Assembly (NCBI GenBank): GCA_017354575.1
Contig: JAFMQP010000016.1
Location: 1-19,523 of the forward strand
Direction: 5' to 3'
Source of the DNA: Acidothermales bacterium
GTDB lineage: Bacteria; Actinomycetota; Actinomycetes; Streptosporangiales; WHST01
DNA length: 19,523 nucleotides
Below, piece by piece: positions 8,095-14,644 of the stretch. The notes beneath the pieces were generated by a model. It was given only the letters and a program-made list of their open reading frames with translations. It had not been told where the DNA came from and made no database searches. The translations under genes and the position numbers were made by a program. The number at the start of each line of letters is the position of its first letter. Position 1 is the stretch's first letter.

Positions 8095-8622
8095 TCAGCG
8101 GAACAGGGTGGGGTGGGCGAACCTGGCGAGGGCCGCGGCGACGGCGTCGACGTAGCCGTGCGTACGGGTCACGACGCCGTTGGTCAGGTGCCCGAAGTGC
8201 CCGACGCCGTACTTGGTGTCCGTGACGCCAAGCGCGGCGTCGAAGGCGTCGGCGAGCTCGGCGCCGTGCTCGATCCTGCGCATCACCTGGTCGGGCACCG
8301 GGACGCGGAAGGTGCTGCCGATGCCCTCGCGGAACTCCCGGTCGACGACGACGACCCAGCCGCCGTTGAACCAGAGGCCGCCGACGTGCACCAGGCCGCC
8401 CTCGATGCCGACGCCGTAGTCCGCGTCCAGCGCCTCCCGCGCCAGGATCGCGCGGTTGCGGGCACCCTCGATGCACTCGAGGTCGTTCATCGGCTGCGGC
8501 GAGACGCCGGACCGCACCTCGACCGCGTCGACGTCGGCCGCCGACGTCGGCCACACCTCGGTGAACGCCTGCCGTGCCGCGTCGGCCTTCACCGGATTGG
8601 CGGAGCCGACGGCCACGAGCAT
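8095..8622 (-). CDS. DUF84 inosine/xanthosine triphosphatase-like protein
   Basis: The 175-residue protein fits the DUF84 (YjjX-type) family, which hydrolyses non-canonical nucleoside triphosphates such as ITP and XTP. It starts with VGSANPVKADAARQAF, matching the family's phosphate-contacting N-terminus. It continues with VSPQPMNDLECIEGARNRA, DYGVGIEGGLVHVGG and the C-terminal KYGVGHFGHLTNGVVTR. Length is normal and no targeting signal is present, so it is probably a cytoplasmic nucleotide-pool sanitiser. It lies upstream of the cytidylate kinase-like gene on the same strand (26-base gap), making a plausible two-gene nucleotide-metabolism unit. Confidence 0.87.
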   Translation of the reverse strand: MLVAVGSANPVKADAARQAFTEVWPTSAADVDAVEVRSGVSPQPMNDLECIEGARNRAILAREALDADYGVGIEGGLVHVGGLWFNGGWVVVVDREFREGIGSTFRVPVPDQVMRRIEHGAELADAFDAALGVTDTKYGVGHFGHLTNGVVTRTHGYVDAVAAALARFAHPTLFR

Positions 8623-8669
8623 GCTCGGAGACTAGTCGGTGCCGGTCCCCGTCGCGGGCAACCTCGCCG

Positions 8670-8750
8670 TCAGTCCTGCCGCCGAGCGATCGTGTGCACG
8701 ACTCCGACCACGAAGACGACCACGAAGAAGAGCAGCACGAACTTCAACAT
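8670..8750 (-). CDS. 26-residue single-span membrane miniprotein
   Basis: A short frame encodes MLKFVLLFFVVVFVVGVVHT followed by IARRQD. Almost all of it is one hydrophobic helix with a positively charged C-terminal end. Support for a real gene is the strong AGGAAGG ribosome site 6 bases before the ATG at 8750, plus a plausible promoter with an inverted repeat about 100 bases upstream. A longer in-frame version from 8909 is Arg-rich and non-family-like, so the short form is preferred. The charge pattern suggests an inner-membrane peptide with its C-terminus in the cytoplasm, though orientation is an inference. No family is recognised; a fortuitous hydrophobic frame cannot be excluded. Confidence 0.5.
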   Translation of the reverse strand: MLKFVLLFFVVVFVVGVVHTIARRQD

Positions 8751-8850
8751 TCGCGACCTTCCTGTCGCTCGGGGCACCCGAGAGCCTTGTCGCCAGGACG
8801 CATCATGGCCCGATCGGGTTGGCGCGAGAGGGGCGACGCGCCGGTGAGCT

Positions 8851-8879
8851 ACTTTGTCGACTCCGCCGCGCGGAGTCAA
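8851..8879 (-). promoter_or_regulatory. Candidate minus-strand promoter with overlapping inverted repeat
   Basis: Read on the minus strand, TTGACT (8879-8874) is a five-of-six match to the -35 consensus. A 17-base spacer leads to CAAAGT (8856-8851), a weak -10. A perfect inverted repeat, GACTCCG-CCGCG-CGGAGTC (8859-8877), covers the -35 and most of the spacer, as an operator would. It lies about 100 bases ahead of the 26-residue miniprotein and downstream of the LytTR regulator stop. The inverted repeat is seen directly; the promoter role is inferred. Confidence 0.4.
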
Positions 8880-8939
8880 TACGCGCCACGCCGTGTCGCC
8901 CACGAACACGCGACGGCAGCGGCCAGGTGCGGCGACCGG

Positions 8940-10379
8940 TCAGAGACCGAACGAACGGCGGAGGTACGGGATGTGCCGGCGGGCGACGGGGACGGCCTCG
9001 TGGCCGCGCGCGTCGGTGGCGAGGAACAGCGAACCCTTGAAGCCCTGCTCGATCTCGCGCACCCGGGCCAGGTTGACGACGAACCTGCGGTGCACCCGGA
9101 GGAAGCCCTTGTCCTCGAGCTGCTGCTCGAGCCGGTCGAGGCCGCGGGTGGCCGCACGGAGCCGGCCCCGGTCGGTGACGAGCCAGACGGTGTTGTGCTC
9201 GGCCTCGGCGTAACGGATCTCGCGGGGGTCCAGGAGGACCCACCGGTCCTCACGCATGGCGACGACGCGGCTGGGAAGCGTGCGATGGGCGGGCGTGGCG
9301 GGCGCGGGCTCGCCGTCGGGCATCCCGGGCGGGTCCTTCCCTTCCGTGCTGCCGAAGAAGAGCAGCACGCCGACCACCTGGCCTCCCGACATCACCGGGT
9401 GCACGGCGACGGGGACGGGCGTGCCGACGAAGGGGATCAGGATCTCCGTCGACCCACGCCATTCCGCGTCCCGGCGAGCGCACTCGACCGCGCGGCGGAC
9501 CAGCCGCGGCAACGCCGGTATCTGCGGCTTCCTGCGCCTGCCGGGGGCGTACGCCGCCGGGGCGTCGGCGGGGATGCCCAGCAGGACCGCGGCCTCGGCG
9601 TTGGCGAGCACGACGTGCCCGGCGACGTCTACGGCGGCGACGGGTGTCGCCGGAGGTACCCGGGCGTCCGCGAGAGCGGCGGCGAGGACTCTGCCACGGC
9701 GTCGCTCCCGTTGCCGCAGCGTCGACTCCGTCACCGCGGCGGCGTTGCGCAGCCACGGCAGCACGGTGTCCGACAGCGACGTCCCCGCGCACGAGATGTT
9801 GAGCACGGCGAGCGGGTCGTCGGTGACGACGTCCCGGACGGCCACGCCGGCACAGACCCACTGCTGGAAGCCGCGGCACCAGTGCTCCGGTCCCCTCACC
9901 ATGACCGGATGATGGCTCTCCAATGCCGTTCCCATGCCGTTGGTACCGCTCGCCCACTCCGACCACGCGTACCACGGCGCGAGGTTGCTGTCCGCGGCGC
10001 GGCGCAGCATCGGCGGGCTGCCCCAGGACGCCAGGATGTGGCCCTCGGGATCGGCGACGGTGACCACGCCGTCGAGCCCGTCGACCTCGGCGGCGGCCGA
10101 CGTGGCGAGCCCGCCGAGCTCGGCGAAGACCACGTCGTGCTCGAGCGAGTGGGCGCTCACCTCCGCGGCGTCGGGCGCACGTTCCAGCTGCGGGTCGACC
10201 TCGTACTGCTCGCGGCAGCGGTACCACGAGATGAGGATCTCGCGACGTACGCCCTGGACGGTTTCCGCACCGCCCACGAAGCGTTCCCAGGCGGCCTGCG
10301 TCTTCTCGAGACCGTCGCCGACCCGCCCCCCGCTCGGCACGGTCGCCGCGCCGTTCGTTCGCGCTTTGCCACCGTTCAT
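8940..10379 (-). CDS. AcoR-type GAF plus LytTR transcriptional regulator
   Basis: The 479-residue protein would sense a small molecule and bind DNA. Residues about 40-65 (REILISWYRCREQYEVDP) and a GAF domain at about 85-225 resemble the N-terminus of AcoR/FhlA-type activators, including the hallmark SEWASGTNGMGTALES at 140-155. A PAS-like region follows (about 245-345, VAAVDVAGHVVLANAEAA). Instead of AAA+ and Fis domains, the C-terminus (about 370-479) is a LytTR DNA-binding domain: IRYAEAEHNTVWLVT, FLRVHRRFVVNLARVREIE. The start at 10379 is supported by AAGGAGGA five bases upstream; the upstream in-frame extension has no such site. It is transcribed away from the PQQ operon, so it is the obvious candidate regulator, perhaps responding to an alcohol or aldehyde. 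The ligand is not deducible. Confidence 0.88.
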   Translation of the reverse strand: MNGGKARTNGAATVPSGGRVGDGLEKTQAAWERFVGGAETVQGVRREILISWYRCREQYEVDPQLERAPDAAEVSAHSLEHDVVFAELGGLATSAAAEVDGLDGVVTVADPEGHILASWGSPPMLRRAADSNLAPWYAWSEWASGTNGMGTALESHHPVMVRGPEHWCRGFQQWVCAGVAVRDVVTDDPLAVLNISCAGTSLSDTVLPWLRNAAAVTESTLRQRERRRGRVLAAALADARVPPATPVAAVDVAGHVVLANAEAAVLLGIPADAPAAYAPGRRRKPQIPALPRLVRRAVECARRDAEWRGSTEILIPFVGTPVPVAVHPVMSGGQVVGVLLFFGSTEGKDPPGMPDGEPAPATPAHRTLPSRVVAMREDRWVLLDPREIRYAEAEHNTVWLVTDRGRLRAATRGLDRLEQQLEDKGFLRVHRRFVVNLARVREIEQGFKGSLFLATDARGHEAVPVARRHIPYLRRSFGL

Positions 10380-10449
10380 CCCATCCTCCTTGGGTGGCGA
10401 GGAGGAGCGTTCGAAGATCGTGCCTGACGATGCAGCGAGCGCGACGTGC

Positions 10450-10462
10450 CGTGGTACCCACG
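10450..10462. repeat. Palindrome overlapping the regulator's candidate -10 box
   Basis: CGTGG-TAC-CCACG is a perfect inverted repeat with 5-base arms and a 3-base centre. It touches the candidate -10 hexamer (10460-10465) of the LytTR regulator promoter and covers the expected transcription start. That position would suit autorepression or a co-regulator. The arms are short, so it could be chance. Confidence 0.3.
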
Positions 10463-10488
10463 CTAGTGGCGACGATCCCGCGTTCCAA
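10460..10488 (-). promoter_or_regulatory. Candidate promoter of the LytTR regulator gene
   Basis: On the minus strand, TTGGAA (10488-10483) and TAGCGT (10465-10460) are separated by exactly 17 bases, the optimal spacing for a vegetative sigma factor. The hexamers match consensus at four and three positions; TANNNT-type -10 boxes are usual in actinomycetes. It would give a 5' untranslated leader of roughly 75 bases before the start at 10379. Confidence 0.4.
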
Positions 10489-10617
10489 GACGTGGCCGTC
10501 ACCGATGGAGGTGATGCGGGCAGTGGCGCACGGGACGCGGTCGAGATCACGGTGCGGAGTTGGACACGGACGCGCCGATCGCGCGCCGGTGCACGCACGC
10601 GCTGCTCGCCGGAACCT

Positions 10618-10641
10618 GGGGCCGCGCGAGTTCGCGCCCCC
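10618..10641. repeat. Inverted repeat upstream of the PQQ operon, site 1
   Basis: GCGCGA-GT-TCGCGC (10624-10637) is a perfect palindrome, flanked by GGGG on the left (10618-10621) and CCCC on the right (10638-10641) with one bulged base pair of cytosines, giving a nearly 10-base-pair arm. It lies about 70-90 bases before the start of the first operon gene and includes one GTTCG core. It could be an operator or a hairpin in the leader. Confidence 0.4.
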
Positions 10642-10645
10642 AACG

Positions 10646-10662
10646 CGGCCGTTCGACGGCCG
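10646..10662. repeat. Inverted repeat upstream of the PQQ operon, site 2
   Basis: CGGCCGT-TCG-ACGGCCG is a perfect inverted repeat with 7-base arms and a 3-base loop. It follows site 1 after four bases and lies 48 bases before ATG 10710, and it holds the second GTTCG core. The tandem arrangement just upstream of the operon makes a regulatory role likely, though this GC-rich sequence could also simply form a leader hairpin. Confidence 0.4.
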
Positions 10663-10709
10663 GACAACGACATCACCTGGGCCGTGCTCGTATCGAGGAG
10701 GTCATGCCG

Positions 10710-11159
10710 ATGGCGGCGACGACAGAAAACGAAGCGCCCGAACTGTTCGGGCAGAACAAGGCGACGCTGGGCCGGATGATCTCGCACGGTGGCGTCGGGT
10801 ATGCGGAGGAAGGTCCGGACGGCCGCATGCACGCGACGATCCGGATCGAGCCCGACCAGATCGCCTGGGAACCGGCGATCACGGTCATGCCGCACGGGGG
10901 CGACCTCGACCTCACGCTGATCAACGACGACCTGAACACCCACTGCGCGCTGTTGCCCAGCAACGGTGACAGCCAGTTCCTCTGGCTGGTGAACCATTCC
11001 AGGGGAACCGCGACGCTCAACCTCGACGGCCCCGGCTACTACTGGTTCAGCTCACCCACCGGCAACGACGAGGGCCGCGGCCTCACCGGCGCCATTCTCG
11101 TGCAGGGTGACGTTCCCGAGGAGGCACGCCTGGACCGTCCCCCACAGCCACGACCCTAG
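10710..11159 (+). CDS. Cupredoxin-like PQQ-associated protein without copper ligands
   Basis: The 149-residue protein looks like a cupredoxin beta-sandwich: ITVMPHGGDLDLTLINDD resembles the first strands and GPGYYWFSSPTGNDEGRGL the last loop before strand GAILVQG. In copper proteins that loop reads roughly GxYxYxC-x4-H-x4-M; here the Cys position is Ser115, the His position is Asn119/Asp120 and the Met position is Leu125. A type-1 copper site is therefore unlikely; His78-Cys79 is the only remaining pair. From memory it resembles a mycobacterial PQQ-associated family named after MSMEG_3727. No signal peptide is present. ATG 10710 was chosen over ATG 10704 because GAGGAG lies 9 rather than 3 bases away. 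It is the first gene of the PQQ operon, 11 bases before the dehydrogenase gene, so a partner role is likely. Confidence 0.75.
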   Translation: MAATTENEAPELFGQNKATLGRMISHGGVGYAEEGPDGRMHATIRIEPDQIAWEPAITVMPHGGDLDLTLINDDLNTHCALLPSNGDSQFLWLVNHSRGTATLNLDGPGYYWFSSPTGNDEGRGLTGAILVQGDVPEEARLDRPPQPRP

Positions 11160-11170
11160 GAAGGACCCCG

Positions 11171-12859
11171 ATGACCGAGCAATATGTGGATGCAGGAAGG
11201 GCGGTCGGCTGGGGGTCGTTGAGCGGCATGCCGCACAGCGCGCCGCAGGTGGCCCAGAGCGTCACGTACGACCGCATTCTCCGGGCGCGCAGTGAGCCGT
11301 ACAACTGGCTGACCTACTACGGCGCGTACGACGGGCAGCGGTACAGCCCGCTGGACCAGATCAACGCCGATAACGTCCGGCGGCTCACGCCCGCATGGGT
11401 CTTCCAGTGCGGCTCGTCCGGCCTGCACGCGGGCGCGTCGACGTACGCCTTCGAGTCCACCCCGATCGTCGTGGACGGTGTCATGTACGTCACCGGCTGG
11501 GACGGCTTCGTCTGGGCGCTCGACGCCGCGACGGGCAAGGAACTCTGGCGGCACAAGCATGCCGTCCCGTTCGACACGTCGCTTTGCTGCGGCAACGTGA
11601 ACCGCGGCGTCGCGGTCGCCCACGGGAAGGTCTTCGTGGTCAGCGCCAACGCCCACGTGCTGGCACTCGACGCGAGCACGGGCCAGGTCGTGTGGGACAA
11701 GACCAGCGGTGACGTCCGCGCCGGCGAGAGCGGCACCCAGGCACCGCTCATCGTGAAGGACAAGGTGATCGTCGGCAGTGCCGGCGGCGAGTTCGGCGTA
11801 CGCGGGCACCTCGACGCCTTCGACATCGAGACCGGCGACCATCTCTGGCGCTGCTACACCGTGCCGAAGCCGGGCGAGCCCGGCTCCGAGACCTGGCCGA
11901 AGGACGGCGAGGCCTGGGCGCGCGGCGGCGGGAACCCCTGGCTCACCGGGACATACGACCCGGAGCTGAACCTGCTGATCGTGGGCACCGGCAACCCGGC
12001 GCCGGACTTCGACGGCGGCGTCAGGGAGGGCGACAACCTCTTCACCGACAGCACCATCGCCGTGGACGCGGACACCGGCGAGATCCGGTGGCACTACCAG
12101 TGCACGCCCCATGACCTGTGGGACTACGACAGCATCGGCGAGAACATCCTGTTCGAGCAGGACGGGAGGAAGCTGGCGGCGCACTTCGACAAGAACGGGT
12201 ACGCCTTCATCCTGGACCGCACGAACGGGCAGCTGGTCCGGGTGTTCCCGTTCGTCGACCGCATCACCTGGGGCGACATCGACGCCCAGGGCAACGTGAC
12301 GGCCAAGGTGTACCCGGAGAAGGAGGGCGACCCGGTCCACTTCTGGCCGGGGCCCGCGGGCGCCAAGGAGTGGACGCACGCCGCGTACAACCCGAACACG
12401 GAGCTGTTCTACGTCCCGGTCCAGGACGTCGGTGCGACGGCGACGCGGCGGCGCAGGGAGTTCAAGGAAGGCATCCCCTACTGGGGCGCCGGCGTGGCCG
12501 TGGACGGCACCGACATGGCCGGTTCGGTGAGCGCCTTCGACCCGGCGACGGGCAACGAGGTGTGGCGGTGGCGCAACGAGGTGCCGATGTGCGCCTCGGT
12601 GCTGACCACGGGCGGCGACCTCGTGTTCGCCGGCGAGCCGACCGGCGAGTTCCACGCCTTCAACGCCCGCAACGGCGCCCCGCTCTGGCAGTTCCAGTGC
12701 GGGAGCGGCCATCACAGCAGCCCGATGACCTACAGCGTGGACGGGCGGCAGTTCGTCGCCGTGCCGACCGGCTGGGGCGGCTGGGTCGAGGGGTTCGCCC
12801 CGATGATGCTCGGACAGACGCACGGGGCGGCCCTGTTCGCATTCGCGCTGCCGGAGTAG
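11171..12859 (+). CDS. PQQ-dependent alcohol dehydrogenase with lanthanide-type aspartate
   Basis: The 562-residue protein is a MxaF/XoxF-type quinoprotein beta-propeller, which oxidises alcohols with bound PQQ and a metal. Tryptophan-docking repeats such as VWALDAATGKELW recur. The vicinal disulfide pair is Cys139-Cys140 (LCCGNVNRG). Metal ligands are Glu207 (GGEFGVRG) and Asn275 (GTGNPAPDF), and the catalytic base is Asp318 in HDLWDYD. Two residues on is Asp320, the extra ligand that marks lanthanide-dependent XoxF/PedH enzymes; calcium MxaF has Ala. No signal peptide is present, and an in-frame TGA at 11108-11110 with no start codon between it and 11171 excludes a longer form. GGAAGGA precedes the ATG. 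Substrate and electron acceptor are not deducible. It sits 24 bases before pqqA. Confidence 0.93.
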   Translation: MTEQYVDAGRAVGWGSLSGMPHSAPQVAQSVTYDRILRARSEPYNWLTYYGAYDGQRYSPLDQINADNVRRLTPAWVFQCGSSGLHAGASTYAFESTPIVVDGVMYVTGWDGFVWALDAATGKELWRHKHAVPFDTSLCCGNVNRGVAVAHGKVFVVSANAHVLALDASTGQVVWDKTSGDVRAGESGTQAPLIVKDKVIVGSAGGEFGVRGHLDAFDIETGDHLWRCYTVPKPGEPGSETWPKDGEAWARGGGNPWLTGTYDPELNLLIVGTGNPAPDFDGGVREGDNLFTDSTIAVDADTGEIRWHYQCTPHDLWDYDSIGENILFEQDGRKLAAHFDKNGYAFILDRTNGQLVRVFPFVDRITWGDIDAQGNVTAKVYPEKEGDPVHFWPGPAGAKEWTHAAYNPNTELFYVPVQDVGATATRRRREFKEGIPYWGAGVAVDGTDMAGSVSAFDPATGNEVWRWRNEVPMCASVLTTGGDLVFAGEPTGEFHAFNARNGAPLWQFQCGSGHHSSPMTYSVDGRQFVAVPTGWGGWVEGFAPMMLGQTHGAALFAFALPE

Positions 12860-12883
12860 GCGGCCTGGAAGGAGAACAAGTCG

Positions 12884-13018
12884 ATGGACCAGGAAAGCAA
12901 CGTGACGGAACGCGACGCCGTCGTCTCCCGCGACACCTGGGAGGCTCCCGCGTTCGAGGACATCGGCACGTCGGCCGAGGCGTCCGCGTACATGGGGACG
13001 CTGGAGGAGCGGGACTAG
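12884..13018 (+). CDS. pqqA: PqqA, PQQ precursor peptide
   Basis: This 44-residue peptide is the substrate that PqqE crosslinks and that is then trimmed to make PQQ. The core WEAPAFEDIGTSAEASAY keeps the family pattern W-x2-P-x-F-x-[DE]-I followed by E-x3-Y, with Glu32 and Tyr36 as the residues joined to form the cofactor. Compared with the usual 23-30-residue peptides it has a longer, charged leader of about 18 residues and an acidic eight-residue tail. AAGGAG lies nine bases before the ATG. It is 24 bases after the dehydrogenase stop and 25 before pqqB. A strong ribosome site suits a peptide needed in excess. Confidence 0.9.
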   Translation: MDQESNVTERDAVVSRDTWEAPAFEDIGTSAEASAYMGTLEERD

Positions 13019-13043
13019 GGCCGGCTGGACGAGACGCCAACCG

Positions 13044-13937
13044 GTGTGGGCCCGGGTGCTGGGATCGGCGGCAGGTGGCGGGTTCCCGCAATGGAACTGC
13101 ACCTGTCCCGTGTGCCGCGCGGTACGCGAAGGCACCCGGCCCACCCGGGCCCGCACCCAGTCGTCGGTCGCCGTGAGCGGCGACGGCGAGCGGTGGGTGC
13201 TGCTCAACGCCTCGCCGGACATCCACGCCCAGCTCGGGTCGTTCCCGTCGCTGCGTCCGTCCGGCCGCCGGGAGGTCCCGCTGTCCGCCGTCCTGCTCAC
13301 CGACGCGGAGCTCGACCACACGCTCGGGCTGCTGCTGCTCCGTGAGGGCGGCGGGCTGACCGTCCATGCGACCGAGGCGGTGCACGACACGCTCTGCGAC
13401 GGGACGTCGGTGCTGCGCACGCTGGAGGCGTACTGCCCGGTCACGTGGCAGCCGGTCGTGCCGGACGTCGACGTGGCACTGGGCGGCGGGCTCACGTACC
13501 GGGCGTTCGAGGTGCCGACGACGAAGCGGGCGAGGTTCGGCGCGACCGGCCGGCGCGGACGGGTCGTCGGGTATCGGCTGACCGACGCGGGCACCGGCCG
13601 GGCACTGGTCTGGCTCCCGGCCGTGCAGGCGCTCACGCCGGAGGTACGCGAGCGGATCGACGGCTGCGCCTGCCTGCTCGTCGACGGCACCTGCTGGAGC
13701 GACGACGAGCTGGTGCGTCTCGGCCTCGCGGGCAAGACCGCCCGCGCGATGGGGCACCTGCCGATCAGCGGCCCGGACGGCAGCCTGGAGCAGCTGTCCT
13801 CGCTGCGGATCGGCCGGACGGTCTACGTCCACCTCAACAACACCAATCCGATCCTGCTCGAGGACTCGCCCGAGCGGCGGGTCGTCGAGGAGCACGGCGC
13901 CGAGGTCGCCGTCGACGGGCTGGAGCTGCAGATCTGA
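13044..13937 (+). CDS. pqqB: PqqB, metallo-beta-lactamase-fold PQQ synthesis protein
   Basis: The 297-residue product matches PqqB, which acts as an iron-dependent hydroxylase on the excised Glu-Tyr intermediate. The signature VLGSAAGGGFPQWNC opens the protein, with the metal-binding CTCPVC (Cys19, 21 and 24). NASPDIHAQL and VLLTDAELDHTLGLLLLREG follow, and HLNNTNPILLEDSPER lies near the C-terminus. Length is close to the usual 300. Translation starts at GTG 13044, because the conserved VLGSAAGGG begins at residue 5. It ends in an ATGA overlap with pqqC, so translation is coupled. The fold and cluster make this call near certain. Confidence 0.95.
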   Translation: MWARVLGSAAGGGFPQWNCTCPVCRAVREGTRPTRARTQSSVAVSGDGERWVLLNASPDIHAQLGSFPSLRPSGRREVPLSAVLLTDAELDHTLGLLLLREGGGLTVHATEAVHDTLCDGTSVLRTLEAYCPVTWQPVVPDVDVALGGGLTYRAFEVPTTKRARFGATGRRGRVVGYRLTDAGTGRALVWLPAVQALTPEVRERIDGCACLLVDGTCWSDDELVRLGLAGKTARAMGHLPISGPDGSLEQLSSLRIGRTVYVHLNNTNPILLEDSPERRVVEEHGAEVAVDGLELQI

Positions 13938-14644
13938 TGACCACCACCGTGACACCGACGGACACGACGGACACCGACGGCTTCGTGGCGAGCCTGCGTG
14001 CGCAGGCGCAGCGGTACCACAGTGAGCATCCCTTCCACCGCAGGATGAACGAGGGGCTGCTGAGCCGCCGGCAGATCCAGGGCTGGGTGGCGAACCGGTA
14101 CTACTACCAGGAGAACATCCCCCGCAAGGACGCGGCCGTCCTGGCCAACTGCCCCGTGCCCGACGTGCGCAGGCGCTGGATCCGGCGCATCCTCGACCAC
14201 GACGGCACCGCCGAGGGCCAGGGCGGCATCGAGGCGTGGCTGCGCCTCGGCGAGGCGACGGGGTTGACGAGGCAGGAGATGGCCGACGACCGGCACGTCG
14301 TCCCCGGCGTGCGGTTCGCGGTGGACGCGTACGTCACCTTCGCCCGTACCCGGCCGTGGGTCGAGGCGGTGGCGTCGTCGCTGACCGAGCTGTTCGCCCC
14401 GGACCTGATGGCGAGGCGGCTCGCCGCGTTCGAGCGCCACTACACCTGGATCGACCCGGAGGGCCTCGCCTACTTCCGCGTGCGGCTCACCCAGGCGCCC
14501 CGCGACTCCGAGCACGCACTGGAGGTGGTGCTCGACCGCTGCCGGACCCCGGAGCAGCGCGCGGCGGCCGTGGCGGCCCTGTCGTTCAAGTGCGACGTCC
14601 TGTGGAGCATGCTCGATGCCATCGACCTCGCCTACCCGGACTGA
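13937..14644 (+). CDS. pqqC: PqqC, final PQQ synthase
   Basis: The 235-residue enzyme carries out the last ring closure and oxidation to PQQ using oxygen and no cofactor. Conserved stretches include HPFHRRMNEGLL, NRYYYQENIPRKDA, HDGTAEGQGGIEAWLRL, VRFAVDAYVTFAR and QAPRDSEHAL. With a constant offset of 4 from Klebsiella PqqC numbering, His88, Tyr132, Glu151, Arg161, Tyr179, Arg183 and Lys218 match known active-site residues. The position equivalent to His154 is Met158 (ELFAPDLMARR), an unexpected change. ATG 13937 overlaps the pqqB stop, and the 3' end overlaps pqqD by 29 bases. Family identity is near certain; the effect of the Met is unknown. Confidence 0.95.
   Translation: MTTTVTPTDTTDTDGFVASLRAQAQRYHSEHPFHRRMNEGLLSRRQIQGWVANRYYYQENIPRKDAAVLANCPVPDVRRRWIRRILDHDGTAEGQGGIEAWLRLGEATGLTRQEMADDRHVVPGVRFAVDAYVTFARTRPWVEAVASSLTELFAPDLMARRLAAFERHYTWIDPEGLAYFRVRLTQAPRDSEHALEVVLDRCRTPEQRAAAVAALSFKCDVLWSMLDAIDLAYPD

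Larger units (their letters stand above)
10380..10709. other. 330-base divergent regulatory region of the PQQ operon
   Basis: No gene is seen in this stretch. It separates the LytTR regulator start from the first gene of the PQQ operon and holds several palindromes plus a candidate promoter for the regulator, listed separately. Two GTTCG cores (10630-10634 and 10651-10655) lie exactly 21 bases apart on the plus strand. LytTR regulators such as AgrA bind tandem 9-base sites at about 21-22 bases. Outside the GTT core the match to the LytTR consensus is partial. No clear plus-strand -10/-35 pair was found. Confidence 0.55.

Noticed and set aside
10560..10709. Longer form of the cupredoxin-like protein from 10560 with a possible export signal
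   Set aside because: The added residues are Arg-rich with no hydrophobic core and overlap the palindromic regulatory region; the GAGGAG ribosome site fits ATG 10710.
10380..10997. Longer N-terminal version of the LytTR regulator
   Set aside because: The extension crosses the divergent promoter region into the operon's first gene, lacks a ribosome site and has low-complexity composition; the start at 10379 has AAGGAGGA.
11156..13735. An 859-residue minus-strand open frame opposite the PQQ dehydrogenase and pqqA/B
   Set aside because: It has no recognisable motif and overlaps genes with exact catalytic signatures on the plus strand; it reflects the absence of stops in GC-rich codons.
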